Positions 21,417 to 32,419 of a DNA stretch of 64,000 nt are shown in pieces. The stretch is taken from positions 434,491 through 498,490 of the forward strand of contig NZ_PQMB01000003.1 in assembly GCF_002918555.1 (NCBI RefSeq), written 5' to 3'. Under the pieces are notes generated by a model that was not told the origin of the DNA, searched no databases, and saw nothing but the letters and a program-made list of their open reading frames with translations. Position numbers and translations under genes: made by a program. Numbering within the stretch: the stretch's first letter is position 1; every line of letters starts with the position of its first letter. The stretch comes from Citrobacter amalonaticus. Its GTDB lineage: Bacteria > Pseudomonadota > Gammaproteobacteria > Enterobacterales > Enterobacteriaceae.

Positions 21417-22160
21417 TTACTTCCCTCCGGCCAGCTCCAAAAAACTGCCCGTGACGTAAGACGCCTTCTCACTCAGCAGCCAGGTAATCGCCTGCGCGAC
21501 CTCTTCTGGTTGTCCGCCGCGCTGCATAGGTAACATGGATTTCACGCGTTCGACCCTTCCCGGCTCGCCGCCTGACGCATGCATTTCAGTGTAGATAAGA
21601 CCGGGTCGCACGCAGTTCACGCGTATCCCCTGTGCCGCAACCTCAAGTGCGAGGCCTGTGGTGAGCGTGTCCACCGCACCTTTTGAGGCTGCGTAATCAA
21701 CATATTCGAACGGGGCGCCAAGCCGTGACGCCGCCGAAGAGACATTCACAATCGCCCCGCCCTGACCACCGTGCTTAAACGACATGCGTTTTATCGCTTC
21801 CCGACAGCACAGAAAATAGCCGGTAACATTAGTCGCCAGGACGGAATTAATGCGCTCAGCGGTTAGGCTTTCCACCGTGCTCTGTTCAAACAAAATCCCG
21901 GCATTGTTCACCAGCGCAGTCAGCGGCTCGCCTTCACGGTCAATGGACTCAAACATCGCCCCGACCTGGCTTTCATCGCTGATATCTGCCCGCAGAGCAA
22001 ACGCCTTTCCCCCCGCAGCGGCGATATTGTTCACCACCTCCGTTGCCGCACGAATATTGTGATGAAAATTAACGGCGACCGTGTAACCCTCTTGCGCTAA
22101 CTGCAGCGCGGTTGCCCGACCAATGCCGCGACTGCCCCCCGTAACCAGTGCTATAGCCAT
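21417..22160 (-). CDS. ygfF: Short-chain dehydrogenase/reductase YgfF
   Basis: A 247-residue classical SDR with NAD(P)-binding 'ALVTGGSRGIGRATAL', the 'NNAG' motif ('ALVNNAGILFEQ'), catalytic Ser ('VSSAASRLG') and 'YxxxK' ('YVDYAASKGAVD'). Physiological substrate is unknown. The ATG at 22160 gives E. coli length; the frame's first codon, a GTG at 22163, is not needed. It follows gcvP, separated by a terminator. Confidence 0.92.
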   Translation of the reverse strand: MAIALVTGGSRGIGRATALQLAQEGYTVAVNFHHNIRAATEVVNNIAAAGGKAFALRADISDESQVGAMFESIDREGEPLTALVNNAGILFEQSTVESLTAERINSVLATNVTGYFLCCREAIKRMSFKHGGQGGAIVNVSSAASRLGAPFEYVDYAASKGAVDTLTTGLALEVAAQGIRVNCVRPGLIYTEMHASGGEPGRVERVKSMLPMQRGGQPEEVAQAITWLLSEKASYVTGSFLELAGGK

Positions 22161-22170
22161 CACTATTCAC

Positions 22171-22199
22171 CCCAAAAATAAAGGCGCCGAAGCGCCTTT
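22171..22199 (-). terminator. gcvTHP operon terminator
   Basis: Stem AAAGGCGC-CGAA-GCGCCTTT (22180-22199) is followed on the minus strand by a T-rich run (ATTTTTGGGG). Confidence 0.85.
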
Positions 22200-22221
22200 A
22201 AAACATAGTCGAATCAGCCGA

Positions 22222-25095
22222 TTACTGATATTCGCTCATCGGCACGCAGGAGCAGAACAGATTGCGGTCACCGTAAACGTCATCCAGACGCTTCACGGTC
22301 GGCCAGTATTTGTTTGCCACCCCTGCCGGGAAGACGGCGATTTCGCGGCTGTAACCGTGATTCCACTCGGCCACCAGCTCGTTCTGGGTATGCGGTGCGT
22401 TAACCAGTGGGTTATCGGTAAGCGGCCACTCGCCGGATTTCACGCGGTCGATTTCCGCACGAATTTCCAGCATCGCATTGATAAAGCGATCCAGCTCCGC
22501 TTTGCCTTCAGATTCCGTCGGTTCAACCATTAATGTACCCGCCACCGGGAACGACATTGTCGGTGCGTGGAAACCGTAGTCGATCAGACGTTTGGCTATA
22601 TCCAGTTCGCTGATGCCGGTCTCTTCTTTCAACGGGCGAATGTCGAGAATACATTCGTGCGCCACACGACCATCACGGCCGGTATACAGCACCGGATAGG
22701 CATCCTTCAGACGGCTGGCGATGTAGTTAGCATTAAGAATCGCTACCTGGCTTGCCTGCTTCAGTCCTTCTGCCCCCATCATGCGGATATACATCCAGCT
22801 AATGGGCAGAATCGACGCGCTGCCGAACGGTGCCGCAGACACCGCCCCCTGACGGGTCAGCATCCCTTCAATGTGTACCACGCTGTGGCCCGGAACAAAC
22901 GGCGCCAGATGCGACTTCACGCCTATCGGTCCCATCCCCGGACCGCCACCGCCGTGCGGAATACAGAAAGTTTTATGCAGGTTGAGGTGCGAAACATCCG
23001 CGCCGATGAAGCCCGGTGTGGTGATGCCCACCTGAGCGTTCATGTTCGCGCCATCAAGATAAACCTGCCCACCAGAGTGATGCACGATCTCGCACACTTC
23101 ACGAATGGTTTCTTCATACACGCCGTGGGTGGACGGGTAGGTCACCATAATGCAGGAGAGGTTATCGGCATGTTGCTCTGCTTTGGCACGCAGATCCGCC
23201 AGGTCGATGTTGCCATTCTTATCGCAGGCAACGACGACGACCTGCATCCCTGCCATGTGGGCAGATGCCGGGTTAGTGCCGTGCGCAGACGCCGGGATCA
23301 GACAGATGTCGCGATGCCCTTCGTTGCGGCTTTCGTGATAATGACGAATCGCCAGCAGACCGGCGTATTCCCCCTGCGCACCGGAGTTCGGCTGCATACA
23401 TACCGCGTCGTAACCGGTGAGTTTTACCAGCCACTCTGAAAGCTGACCAATCATCTGATGGTAGCCTTCAGCCTGTTCCGGTGGGCAGAACGGATGCAGT
23501 TCCGCAAATTCAGGCCAGGTGATGGGGATCATCTCGGCCGCCGCGTTCAGCTTCATGGTGCAGGAACCCAGCGGGATCATAGCCTGATTCAGCGCCAGAT
23601 CTTTACGCTCCAGAGAGTGCATATAGCGCATCATCTCCGTTTCACTGTGATAACGGTTGAACACCGGATGGGTCAGAATGGCGTCATCACGCATCATGCT
23701 TTCCTGAACAGACCGGCTGTCGTGGGCCACCTCTTTATCCAGCACATCAATGTTCAGGCCGTGGCTGTCACCCAGTAGTACGGTGAACAGTTGCAGCACA
23801 TTGTCACGTGTGGTGGTTTCATCAAGCGTGATGCCCACCGCGTTATGAATGTCGCTGCGCAAGTTGATTTCTGCCGCTTCCGCACGCGCCAGCACGGCGG
23901 CTTTATCCGCCACTTCCACACACAGGGTGTCGAAGTAGTGCGCATGACGCAGCTTCAGCCCTTTCTGTTGCAACCCCGCCGCCAGAATGTCAGTCAGGCG
24001 ATGAATACGGCCAGCAATACGCCTGAGTCCTGCCGGACCATGGTAAACAGCGTACAGGCTGGCGATGTTAGCCAGCAGCACCTGCGAGGTACAAATATTG
24101 GAATTCGCTTTCTCACGGCGGATATGCTGCTCACGCGTCTGCATCGCCATGCGCAGTGCGGTATTGCCCGCCGCATCTTTCGATACGCCGATAATACGCC
24201 CCGGCATGGAGCGTTTGAATTCATCTTTCGCGGCAAAGAATGCCGCGTGCGGGCCGCCGTAACCCATCGGTACGCCGAAGCGTTGCGCAGAGCCGAATAC
24301 GATGTCCGCGCCCTGTTTGCCCGGTGCAGTCAGCAGCACCAGCGCCATAAAATCAGCAGCCACGCTCACAATCACTTTGCGTGACTTCAGTTCGCCAATC
24401 AGCGCGCTGTAGTCGTGGACTTCACCCGTCGTGCCAACCTGCTGCAACAGCACGCCGAACACATCCTGATGATCCAATACTTTTGCCGCGTCATCGACAA
24501 TGACGTCAAAGCCAAAGGTTTCGGCGCGGGTGCGTACCACATCCAGCGTTTGCGGATGCACGTCCGCGGCGACAAAAAAGCGGTTGGCGTTTTTCAGTTT
24601 GCTGACGCGTTTGGCCATCGCCATCGCTTCGGCAGCGGCGGTGGCTTCATCCAGCAGAGAAGCGGAAGCCATATCCAGACCGGTCAGATCCAGCGTCACC
24701 TGCTGGAAGTTCAGCAGCGCTTCCAGACGCCCCTGTGAAACCTCCGGCTGATACGGCGTGTACGCGGTGTACCAACCCGGGTTCTCCAGCATGTTGCGCA
24801 GGATCACCGGCGGTAGCTGCACGGCGGTGTAGCCCATGCCAATGTACGACGTGAAGCGCTTGTTCCGCCCGGCGATGGCTTTTAATTCTGCCAGCGCGAC
24901 ATATTCTGTCGCCGCTTCCCCTACCTGAGGAGGGGTCGCAAGCTGAATATCTTTCGGCACAATCTGGCCGATTAGCGCATTTAGCGACCCGGCACCAACC
25001 GCATTCAGCATCTCTTGCTGCTGCGAGGCGTCCGGTCCGATATGGCGTTCTATGAAAGCGCCACTGTTTTCAAGCTGGCTTAACGTCTGAGTCAT
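22222..25095 (-). CDS. gcvP: Glycine dehydrogenase (decarboxylating), P protein
   Basis: A 957-residue PLP enzyme of the glycine cleavage system: it decarboxylates glycine and passes the aminomethyl group to lipoyl-GcvH. The two homologous halves of long P proteins are seen; the PLP-binding Lys lies in '[18 protein letters not shown]' in the second half, with the glycine-rich loop after it. '[14 protein letters not shown]' and '[15 protein letters not shown]' are family motifs. Last gene of gcvT-gcvH-gcvP; the junction with gcvH is widened by an ERIC element. Confidence 0.98.
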   Translation of the reverse strand: MTQTLSQLENSGAFIERHIGPDASQQQEMLNAVGAGSLNALIGQIVPKDIQLATPPQVGEAATEYVALAELKAIAGRNKRFTSYIGMGYTAVQLPPVILRNMLENPGWYTAYTPYQPEVSQGRLEALLNFQQVTLDLTGLDMASASLLDEATAAAEAMAMAKRVSKLKNANRFFVAADVHPQTLDVVRTRAETFGFDVIVDDAAKVLDHQDVFGVLLQQVGTTGEVHDYSALIGELKSRKVIVSVAADFMALVLLTAPGKQGADIVFGSAQRFGVPMGYGGPHAAFFAAKDEFKRSMPGRIIGVSKDAAGNTALRMAMQTREQHIRREKANSNICTSQVLLANIASLYAVYHGPAGLRRIAGRIHRLTDILAAGLQQKGLKLRHAHYFDTLCVEVADKAAVLARAEAAEINLRSDIHNAVGITLDETTTRDNVLQLFTVLLGDSHGLNIDVLDKEVAHDSRSVQESMMRDDAILTHPVFNRYHSETEMMRYMHSLERKDLALNQAMIPLGSCTMKLNAAAEMIPITWPEFAELHPFCPPEQAEGYHQMIGQLSEWLVKLTGYDAVCMQPNSGAQGEYAGLLAIRHYHESRNEGHRDICLIPASAHGTNPASAHMAGMQVVVVACDKNGNIDLADLRAKAEQHADNLSCIMVTYPSTHGVYEETIREVCEIVHHSGGQVYLDGANMNAQVGITTPGFIGADVSHLNLHKTFCIPHGGGGPGMGPIGVKSHLAPFVPGHSVVHIEGMLTRQGAVSAAPFGSASILPISWMYIRMMGAEGLKQASQVAILNANYIASRLKDAYPVLYTGRDGRVAHECILDIRPLKEETGISELDIAKRLIDYGFHAPTMSFPVAGTLMVEPTESEGKAELDRFINAMLEIRAEIDRVKSGEWPLTDNPLVNAPHTQNELVAEWNHGYSREIAVFPAGVANKYWPTVKRLDDVYGDRNLFCSCVPMSEYQ

Positions 25096-25146
25096 GGGCG
25101 ATGGTTCCTGAAACGTGCAGTGAATCGTGATTGGCTCTGTTTACTG

Positions 25147-25271
25147 AATACGGGAAATAATTCGCGTTGCAGGCAGGCGGCAGGTAAGTGAATCCCCATG
25201 AAAGTACATAAGTACGTGACCGGGGTGAACGAGCGCAGCCAACCACCTGCAACGTGAAGAATTGAAGCGTA
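25147..25271. repeat. ERIC element between gcvH and gcvP
   Basis: About 125 bp with AAATAATTCGCGTTGCAGG, AAGTGAATCCCC, ATAAGTACGTGACCGGGGTG and AACCACCTGCAACGTGAAG: a full-length ERIC inside the glycine cleavage operon, ending 2 bp short of the gcvH stop codon. Confidence 0.88.
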
Positions 25272-25272
25272 T

Positions 25273-25662
25273 TTATTCGTCTTCTAACAATGCTTCGTAT
25301 GCGGTCGCATCCAGCAAAGATTCGATTTCGCTTTCGTCGCTGGCTTTGATTTTAAAGATCCAGCCTGCGGCATACGGATCGCTGTTCACCAGTTCCGGAG
25401 AATCGCTCAGCGCGTCATTCACCGCGACAATCTCACCGCTTACCGGCGCGTAAATGTCAGAAGCCGCTTTTACGGATTCCGCAACCGCGCAATCGTCACC
25501 CGCACTGACGGTGGTGCCTGCTTCCGGCAGGTCAACGAAAACCATATCGCCCAACAGTTCCTGAGCGTGTTCAGTAATACCAACGGTGTAAGAGCCGTCA
25601 GCCTCTTTGCGCAGCCATTCGTGTTCTTTGCTGTATTTCAGTTCTGCTGGTACGTTGCTCAT
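25273..25662 (-). CDS. gcvH: Glycine cleavage system H protein
   Basis: A 129-residue lipoyl carrier shuttling the aminomethyl group between GcvP, GcvT and the L protein. The lipoylated Lys is in '[20 protein letters not shown]' (about residue 65), in the typical beta-hairpin. It lies 25 bp downstream of gcvT. Confidence 0.98.
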   Translation of the reverse strand: MSNVPAELKYSKEHEWLRKEADGSYTVGITEHAQELLGDMVFVDLPEAGTTVSAGDDCAVAESVKAASDIYAPVSGEIVAVNDALSDSPELVNSDPYAAGWIFKIKASDESEIESLLDATAYEALLEDE

Positions 25663-25687
25663 CAGTCAATCTCCAAAAAAGGATGAA

Positions 25688-26782
25688 TCACGCGACGGCT
25701 TTGCCGTTACGCACAAAAACAGGTTTCGTTACTTTTACCGGCATTTCACGGTTACGGATTTGTACAATGGCAGTCTCGCCAATGCCTGCCGGAACACGCG
25801 CCAGCGCAATGCTGTAACCCAGCGTGGGAGAGAAAGTGCCGCTGGTGATAACGCCTTCCTGAGGGTTGCCCTGCTCATCGGTGAAGCGGACAGGCAGTTC
25901 ATTACGCAGCACGCCTTTTTCTGTCATCACCAGACCAACCAGCTGTTCGTGGCCTTTTTCGCGCTGTGATTCCAGCGCTTCACGACCAATAAAGTCACGG
26001 TCAGTCGGCTCCCAGGCGATAGTCCAGCCCATGTTGGCCGCCAGCGGAGAGATCCCCTCATCCATCTCCTGCCCATACAGGTTCATGCCCGCCTCCAGAC
26101 GCAGCGTATCGCGCGCGCCAAGGCCGCATGGCTTCACGCCCGCCTCCACGAGGGCACGCCAGAAATCCGCTGCCTTCTCATTCGGCATCGCGATTTCATA
26201 GCCGGCTTCGCCGGTATAGCCGGTCGTGGCAATAAACAGGTCCCCCGCCTGAACGCCGAAGAACGGCTTCATGCCTTCTGCCGCCTGGCGCTGCTCGTCA
26301 GTAAACAATGTGGCTGCTTTTGCCTGCGCGTTTGGACCCTGTACCGCAATCAGTGACAGATCATCACGAACGGTAATGTCGATGGCATACGGTTCAGCAT
26401 GTTGGGTAATCCAGGAGAGGTCTTTTTCGCGGGTGGCGGAGTTGACAACGAGGCGGAAGAAGTCTTCAGTGAAGTAATAGACAATCAGGTCATCTATCAC
26501 ACCGCCCGAGGCATTGAGCATGCCGGAGTAGAGGGCTTTGCCGGTCTTCGTTAGCTTTGCCACGTCGTTAGCCAGCAGATAACGCAAGAACTCCCGGGTA
26601 CGGCTGCCATGCAGATCGACGATGGTCATATGCGACACATCAAACATACCAGCATCGGTGCGGACTGCGTGGTGCTCATCAAGTTGAGAACCGTAGTGCA
26701 GCGGCATCATCCAGCCGTGGAAATCGACTATGCGCGCGCCACATAGCGTGTGTTGTTCGTATAAAGGAGTCTGTTGAGCCAT
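25688..26782 (-). CDS. gcvT: Aminomethyltransferase, T protein
   Basis: A 364-residue enzyme transferring the one-carbon unit from GcvH to tetrahydrofolate, releasing ammonia. Family features: '[14 protein letters not shown]', the folate-site '[15 protein letters not shown]' with catalytic Asp ('IDDLIVYY'), and '[18 protein letters not shown]'. First gene of the operon; the upstream 450 bp carry a PurR-like operator and, by knowledge of E. coli, GcvA and Lrp binding. Confidence 0.97.
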   Translation of the reverse strand: MAQQTPLYEQHTLCGARIVDFHGWMMPLHYGSQLDEHHAVRTDAGMFDVSHMTIVDLHGSRTREFLRYLLANDVAKLTKTGKALYSGMLNASGGVIDDLIVYYFTEDFFRLVVNSATREKDLSWITQHAEPYAIDITVRDDLSLIAVQGPNAQAKAATLFTDEQRQAAEGMKPFFGVQAGDLFIATTGYTGEAGYEIAMPNEKAADFWRALVEAGVKPCGLGARDTLRLEAGMNLYGQEMDEGISPLAANMGWTIAWEPTDRDFIGREALESQREKGHEQLVGLVMTEKGVLRNELPVRFTDEQGNPQEGVITSGTFSPTLGYSIALARVPAGIGETAIVQIRNREMPVKVTKPVFVRNGKAVA

Positions 26783-26871
26783 CTTGTCCTCATTGAATAA
26801 GCGGGGCTTACAACCATTTCATGATGAAAATGCACCACGAAACCCGGCGTCGACGCCACTCCAGGGCCCCG

Positions 26872-26887
26872 ACGCAAACGTTCTCTT
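26872..26887. promoter_or_regulatory. PurR operator upstream of gcvT
   Basis: ACGCAAACGTTCTCTT differs at one position from the PurR consensus ACGCAAACGTTTTCNT. PurR repression of gcvTHP is established in E. coli, at this location. Confidence 0.75.
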
Positions 26888-27159
26888 TGCGTCTGAACTT
26901 ACCACTGAAACAGACGCTAAACCATAAGGCAAAATTAACCATCACATTAGCTTATGACCAAAACCAACAAAAAACGCATCAGCATAAAAAACCAGACAGC
27001 CGCGAGATATTCCAGATTAAATACATACCAATTCGCGATTAATCAGCAACAAACCATATTAAACGCTAAAAAAATGTCAAAAATGGCGTAGTGAAAAATT
27101 CATAACATTAGAAAATATAATGCGAAAAGAGTGGTGAAATTAGTTTATTTCAAATGAGG

Positions 27160-27184
27160 AAAGCCCCCCGGCGCGAAGGCCGGG
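27160..27184 (-). terminator. Hairpin terminator after ubiI
   Basis: On the minus strand CCCGGC-CTTCGC-GCCGGG is followed by GGGCTTTCC. The U-tract is short, so termination may be weak. Confidence 0.55.
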
Positions 27185-27231
27185 AGTGAAAAATGTGATG
27201 GGTCTCAAACTATCAAAATAGAGGTGAATGT

Positions 27232-28434
27232 TTAGCGGAGCCATTCAGGCAGTGAGTTTAACCCCATAGCCTGACGGATAAGCTGTGGCTTTACTCCCGG
27301 GAGCGTGTCAGCAAGTTTCAGGCCGATATCACGCAGCAGCTTTTTAGCCGGATTCTCACCGGCAAACAGTTCACGAAAACCTTGCATACCCGCCAGCATC
27401 ATCGCAGCGCTGTGCTTACGGCTACGCTCATAACGACGCAGATAAAGATACTGACCGATGTCTTTTCCCTGTCGATGCAGGCGCTTAAGTTCATCAATCA
27501 GTTCTGCGGCATCCATAAAGCCAAGATTAACCCCCTGCCCTGCCAGCGGATGGATAGTATGAGCGGCATCCCCCACCAGCGCCAGACGGTGCGCAGCAAA
27601 CTGACGGGCATAGCGTCCCGTCAGCGGAAACGCCTGACGTTCGCTTTCAAGGCTGCACAGCCCCAGGCGATTATCAAAAGCGATAGTCAGCGCCTGATTA
27701 AACTCGTCAACGCTTGCCTGCTGCATGCGTTCTGCTTCCTGCGGCGAGAGCGACCAGACGATAGAGCACAGGTGCGGGTCACTGAGCGGCAGGAACGCCA
27801 GGATCCCCTCACCGTGAAACGCCTGCCGCGCAACCGCGCCGTGAGCTTCCTGCGTACGGATAGTCGCCACCAGCGCATGGTGACGGTAATCCCAGAAGGT
27901 CAGAGGAATGTCTGCCTTATTGCGCAGCCAGGAATTTGCGCCGTCAGCCCCAACCACCAGGCGTGCCGTTAACATTGCGCCATCTTTCAGCGTCAGGAAG
28001 GCTTCATTTTCGCCCCAGGCAACCTGCTGCAATTCAGCAGGAGCCATCAGCGTAATATCAGAAGAATTTTGCGCCTTTTGCCACAGCGCATAATGGATAA
28101 CCGCGTTCTCCACGATATGGCCCAGATGGCTGTAACCCATGCTCTGGTCATCAAACGCAATACGACCAAAGCTGTCTTTATCCCAGACTTCCATCCCGTG
28201 GTAGCAACTCGCCCTGCGGGCAACAATGTCTGACCATACGCCGAGATGGGTAAGCAGTTTTTCGCTGGCGGCATTGATTGCCGACACGCGAAGCGCAGGG
28301 GCAGCATCCGCCGCCAGAGGCTGCGGTTCACGCTGCTCCAGCACCGCGACGCGCAGGCCGCTGCCCTGTAAGCCACAGGCAACCGCCAGGCCAACCATGC
28401 CTCCGCCAACAATTGCTACATCAACACTTTGCAC
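27232..28434 (-). CDS. ubiI: 2-octaprenylphenol C5-hydroxylase UbiI (VisC)
   Basis: A 400-residue FAD monooxygenase hydroxylating C5 of the ubiquinone precursor ring under aerobic conditions, part of the Ubi complex. FAD-binding 'VAIVGGGMVGLAVACGL', the DG motif 'VVGADGANSWLR', and 'ALVGDAAHTIHPLAGQGVN' are seen. It is downstream of ubiH in the ygfB-pepP-ubiH-ubiI operon, with a dispersed repeat in the junction. Confidence 0.96.
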   Translation of the reverse strand: MQSVDVAIVGGGMVGLAVACGLQGSGLRVAVLEQREPQPLAADAAPALRVSAINAASEKLLTHLGVWSDIVARRASCYHGMEVWDKDSFGRIAFDDQSMGYSHLGHIVENAVIHYALWQKAQNSSDITLMAPAELQQVAWGENEAFLTLKDGAMLTARLVVGADGANSWLRNKADIPLTFWDYRHHALVATIRTQEAHGAVARQAFHGEGILAFLPLSDPHLCSIVWSLSPQEAERMQQASVDEFNQALTIAFDNRLGLCSLESERQAFPLTGRYARQFAAHRLALVGDAAHTIHPLAGQGVNLGFMDAAELIDELKRLHRQGKDIGQYLYLRRYERSRKHSAAMMLAGMQGFRELFAGENPAKKLLRDIGLKLADTLPGVKPQLIRQAMGLNSLPEWLR

Positions 28435-28450
28435 AATCCACTCCTGATGC

Positions 28451-28578
28451 CTGGCTCAGCAGGCGTAATTGTTGCAGCCAGTCTGGACGCGGACAGCGCG
28501 CAACAACCGCAGCATACACGTAGTACGTGAGGATAGTGAGCACTGCCGGGGTCCAAAATGGCAAATAAAATAGCCTGG
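28451..28578. repeat. Dispersed intergenic repeat (copy 1), ubiH-ubiI junction
   Basis: The reverse strand reads GGCTATTTTATTTGCCATTT, GGCAGTGCTCACTATCCTCA, CGTACTACGTGTATGCTGCG. The same words recur at 44301-44407 and, internally deleted, at 34694-34747. It is neither REP nor ERIC. Confidence 0.7.
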
Positions 28579-28588
28579 TGTGACCAGG

Positions 28589-29767
28589 TTAACGCGCCAC
28601 CCAACCAAGCGTTCTTTGCGCCAGCGCATCGCGAGCCTGGGGAAATAATTCCATCGCCATTAAGCCGATGTTGCGGCCAACAACCAGCGGCGCCCAGCGA
28701 TTGGCGAACAAATAAACCAGACTGTTCGTGACGCCAATCGTCGCTTCGCAATCGTCTTCGCGGCGCAGTTGATAGCGCGACAGGACGCTGTAGCCACCCA
28801 CATCCTCCCCGGCCTTACGCGCTTCAACCAGAGTTTCGGCAAGGCTCATGACATCCCGTAAACCGAGGTTAAAACCCTGTCCGGCGATGGGGTGCAGCGT
28901 TTGTGCTGCGTTGCCTGCCAGTACGGTACGATGGGTAAAGGCTTTCACCGCCGTGGTGAGTGACAGCGGGTAAGCGCTGCGTTTCCCCGCATGGGTAATT
29001 CTGCCAAGTCGCCAGCCAAAAGCAGCCTGTAGTTCACGGCAAAATTGCGCATCTGACCAGGCCATCACTTCATCCCGCTTATCCAGTGGATGACACCACA
29101 CCAGCGAGCAGCGACCTTCGGACATCGGCAGCATCGCCAGTGGGCCATGTTCGGTAAAGCGTTCAAACGCACGTCCCTGATGGGGAACGGCGGTGGCAAC
29201 GTTGGCAATCACCGCCAGCTGTTCCCAGGACGCCTGCTGCCAGTCAACGCCGCAGGCGGTAGCCAGTGCAGAACGCGTCCCGTCCGCTGCAACCAGGACA
29301 TCGCCGGAAACGATGTCGCCGTTTTCCAGCGTAACGTTGACCTGTTCCTGGGTGCGCGACACGCTGGCCACCCGATCGGGGCAGTGCAGGGTCACACCTG
29401 CCGCTTTACGCAACAAGGCAAATAGCCTCAGACCAACGTCGTGCAGTTCGACCACCTGCCCCAGCGCCGGAATACGGTAGTCTTGCGCATCCAGCGTAAC
29501 AAACCCGGCATGTCCGCGATCGCTGACGTGCACGGTATTAATGGCGGTTGCACAATCGGCAATCGCCTGCCACACGCCAATACGCGCCAGCTGCTGGCAG
29601 GTTCCCGCAGCCAGTGCAATCGCCCGACCGTCGAACCCCGGATGGCTGCCCGCTTCAGGGGCCGTCGCCTCTATCAGATGGACCGGCAGCTTCCCATGGC
29701 TGAGATGAGAAATGGCCAGCGCCAGCGTCGCCCCCACCATCCCGCCGCCAACGATAATCACGCTCAT
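28589..29767 (-). CDS. ubiH: 2-octaprenyl-6-methoxyphenol C1-hydroxylase UbiH
   Basis: A 392-residue FAD monooxygenase of the same family as UbiI, adding the C1 hydroxyl in ubiquinone synthesis. 'VIIVGGGMVGATLALAI' (FAD loop), 'LVAADGTRSALA' (DG motif) and 'LAGNAAQTLHPIAGQGFNLG' are visible. In the last motif the usual GD is GN (G-N-A-A), as in E. coli UbiH. The start overlaps the pepP stop by 4 bp (coupled). Confidence 0.96.
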   Translation of the reverse strand: MSVIIVGGGMVGATLALAISHLSHGKLPVHLIEATAPEAGSHPGFDGRAIALAAGTCQQLARIGVWQAIADCATAINTVHVSDRGHAGFVTLDAQDYRIPALGQVVELHDVGLRLFALLRKAAGVTLHCPDRVASVSRTQEQVNVTLENGDIVSGDVLVAADGTRSALATACGVDWQQASWEQLAVIANVATAVPHQGRAFERFTEHGPLAMLPMSEGRCSLVWCHPLDKRDEVMAWSDAQFCRELQAAFGWRLGRITHAGKRSAYPLSLTTAVKAFTHRTVLAGNAAQTLHPIAGQGFNLGLRDVMSLAETLVEARKAGEDVGGYSVLSRYQLRREDDCEATIGVTNSLVYLFANRWAPLVVGRNIGLMAMELFPQARDALAQRTLGWVAR

Positions 29768-31080
29768 TGTTTTCGCGCCGCCGCCATTAACGCTTCAATA
29801 TCGTCCGCCTTCTTCACGACGCTGGCGGTCAGGTTCTCATTACCGGTTTCGGTGATAACGATGTCGTCTTCAATACGAATGCCAATTCCGCGATACGCCT
29901 CCGGCACGTCCGCGTCCGGCGCAATATAAAGCCCCGGTTCAACGGTGAGCACCATGCCAGGCTCAAGGAGACGGGAGCGATCCGGACCGTACACGCCGAC
30001 ATCGTGGACATCCAGTCCCAGCCAGTGGCTCAGGCCGTGCATGAAGAAAGGGCGGTGGGCATTATCGATAATCAGTTGATCAACGTCACCGCGGAGAATA
30101 CCGAGCTTCACCAGTCCGGTAATCATGATGCGAACCACTTCGCCAGTGACGTTCTGAATGGAGGTGCCCGGACGATACAGGCGCAGGCTGGTCTCTAATG
30201 ACTCCAGTACGATGTCGTAGATTTCACGCTGGGCTGGCGTGAATTTGCCGTTTACCGGGAAGGTACGCGTAATATCGCCCGCATAGCCTTTGTATTCACA
30301 CCCGGCGTCAATCAACACCAAAGATCCGTCGCGCATCTCACTCTCATTTTCGGTGTAATGCAGAATGCAGCCGTTTTCACCGCTGCCGACAATGGTGTTA
30401 TAGGAGGGGTAACGCGCGCCGTGACGGTTAAATTCGTGGTGGATTTCGCCTTCCAGCTGGTACTCAAACATGCCAGGACGGCAGCGTTCCATCGCTCGGG
30501 TATGGGCCAGCGCGCTGATCTCGCCTGCGCGACGCAGCACCGCAATCTCTTCCGGCGATTTGAACAGGCGCATCTCATGCACTATCGGCCGCCAGTCGGT
30601 CATCGTTGCCGGGGCTCTCAGATTCTGACGAGAGCCTTTACGCAGCTTATCCAGCGCGGTAAGAACAATGTCATCCGCATACGCATATTCACCCTGCGCA
30701 TGGTAAACCACGTCCAGGCCGTTAAGTAACTGGAAAAGCTGCTGGTTAATTTCACTGAACGCCAGCGCACGATCCACGCCCAGTTTTTCCGGTGCTGTCT
30801 CCTGCCCCAGACGACGACCAAACCAGACCTCCGCCGTCAGATCGCGCACGCGGTTAAACAACACGCTGTGGCTATGTGTGTCATCACTTTTAATCAGCAC
30901 CAGCACGGCTTCCGGCTCATTGAAACCGGTGAAATACCAGAAGTCGCTGCTCTGGCGATACGGATATTCACTGTCCGCGCTCCGCGTCGCTTCCGGTGCG
31001 GCGAAAATCAGCGCGGCGCTGCCGGACTGCATTTGCGCGAGCAGCGCCTTACGACGGCGTAAATATTCTTGCTGTGTCAT
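29764..31080 (-). CDS. pepP: Xaa-Pro aminopeptidase P
   Basis: A 438-residue Mn-dependent 'pita-bread' peptidase removing N-terminal residues ahead of proline. Metal ligands are recognisable: two Asp in 'VLIDAGCEYKGYAGDITRTF', His in 'HGLSHWLGLDVHD', Glu in 'LTVEPGLYI' and Glu in 'GIGIRIEDD'. It lies between ygfB and ubiH; a link between peptidase and ubiquinone synthesis is positional only. Confidence 0.97.
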   Translation of the reverse strand: MTQQEYLRRRKALLAQMQSGSAALIFAAPEATRSADSEYPYRQSSDFWYFTGFNEPEAVLVLIKSDDTHSHSVLFNRVRDLTAEVWFGRRLGQETAPEKLGVDRALAFSEINQQLFQLLNGLDVVYHAQGEYAYADDIVLTALDKLRKGSRQNLRAPATMTDWRPIVHEMRLFKSPEEIAVLRRAGEISALAHTRAMERCRPGMFEYQLEGEIHHEFNRHGARYPSYNTIVGSGENGCILHYTENESEMRDGSLVLIDAGCEYKGYAGDITRTFPVNGKFTPAQREIYDIVLESLETSLRLYRPGTSIQNVTGEVVRIMITGLVKLGILRGDVDQLIIDNAHRPFFMHGLSHWLGLDVHDVGVYGPDRSRLLEPGMVLTVEPGLYIAPDADVPEAYRGIGIRIEDDIVITETGNENLTASVVKKADDIEALMAAARKQ

Positions 31081-31098
31081 GACACTCTCCTTCCGTTC

Positions 31099-31677
31099 TT
31101 AATGCAGAGTCGGTTTGCGCACTTCCGGCGCGGTCGGCTGCTGGCGCGTGAAGGTGTCAAAGCACAGCAGTGCAGCAACACGCACATACTCGATGATCTC
31201 TTCCAGCGACATTTCGAGTTCTTCCTGATCTTCGTCTTCGTCATAACCCAGCTGGGCGATGTTACGCAGATCGTCAATAGCTTCACCGGTTTCACCGGTG
31301 ACTTTATCGAGCTTCGGCTGAGAGACACCCAGGCCGAGCAGGAAGTGATTCACCCAACCTGCCAACGCGTCGGCGCGATCGAACACGCTGACATCGTCGC
31401 CTTCAGGCAGATAAAGCTGAAAAAGAAAGCCGTCATCCTCTAACGCATCGCTGGTGGCAGAGTGCATTTTGCGTAACGCCTGGGCCAGCTCGTGACCAAA
31501 AGCCAGACCTTCGTTCGTCAGGTCGTGAAGCAGCGGCTGCCATGAGCTGTCGTTGTTGCCGCCGCAAATCATCCCACTGATTAAACCGTGCATTTCGGCC
31601 GGGGTCAGTCCCGTCCCTTGTTGGTTCAAAAACTGGTTCATTTCGTTGTAACCAGGCATTTCGTTCTGTATAGACAT
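31099..31677 (-). CDS. ygfB: UPF0149 family protein YgfB
   Basis: A 192-residue acidic, helical protein of the UPF0149/YecA-like family, matching E. coli YgfB over its length (start [13 protein letters not shown] at 31677, two codons inside the open frame). The biochemical role is not established in Enterobacterales; in Pseudomonas a YgfB homologue modulates antibiotic resistance through AmpDh3/AlpA. It is first gene of the run to ubiI and divergent from zapA. Confidence 0.93.
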   Translation of the reverse strand: MSIQNEMPGYNEMNQFLNQQGTGLTPAEMHGLISGMICGGNNDSSWQPLLHDLTNEGLAFGHELAQALRKMHSATSDALEDDGFLFQLYLPEGDDVSVFDRADALAGWVNHFLLGLGVSQPKLDKVTGETGEAIDDLRNIAQLGYDEDEDQEELEMSLEEIIEYVRVAALLCFDTFTRQQPTAPEVRKPTLH

Positions 31678-31777
31678 AAGCATTCGTCATCAAAGGGAGG
31701 ATATTCATGATATGCTACCACTTTGGACCCTGGTGAACCAGAAAAGGGCTTGTATCTTCACATCAGGGTAGCTATAG

Positions 31778-32173
<396 letters not shown>

Positions 32174-32215
32174 CACTTTTCGGTTTACTATGGTAGAGTA
32201 ACCGTGAAGACAAAA

Positions 32216-32399
32216 AATTCTCTGAGATGTTTGCAAGCGGGCCAGTCCCCTGAGCCGATATTTCATACCACAAGAATGTGGCGATCCATGGTTGGTGAGC
32301 ATGCTCGGTCCGTCCGAGAAGCCTTAAAACTGTGACGACGCATTCACCTTGAACCAAGGGTTCAAGGGTTACAGCCTGCGGCGGCATCTCGGAGATTCC
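32216..32399 (+). ncRNA. ssrS: 6S RNA
   Basis: About 184 nt matching E. coli 6S RNA nearly base for base: 5' end TTCTCTGAGATGTT pairs with 3' end GGCGGCATCTCGGAGATTCC, and the conserved CAAGCGGGCCAGTCCCCTGA, GGTTGGTGAGCATGCTCGGT and CCTTGAACCAAGGGTTCAAG segments are present. It mimics an open promoter and sequesters sigma70-RNA polymerase in stationary phase. It is co-transcribed with the fau gene downstream. Confidence 0.97.
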
Positions 32400-32419
32400 C
32401 CTTCTACCTGGCAATAGCC

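Larger units (their letters stand above)
26783..27231. promoter_or_regulatory. gcvT upstream regulatory region
   Basis: About 450 bp with no gene: the PurR-like box near gcvT, long AT-rich DNA (about 26920-27150) of the kind bound by Lrp and GcvA in E. coli, and a hairpin at the ubiI end. No glycine riboswitch aptamer is recognised. Confidence 0.55.

Noticed and set aside
22567..23439. 290-codon frame antisense to gcvP
   Set aside because: Histidine- and arginine-rich shadow of a certain gene.
26821..27042. 73-codon frame in the gcvT upstream region
   Set aside because: Overlaps the PurR box and regulatory DNA; composition is not protein-like.
26783..27231. Possible glycine riboswitch upstream of gcvT
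   Set aside because: No tandem aptamer pattern seen; gcvTHP in Enterobacterales is controlled by GcvA, Lrp and PurR.
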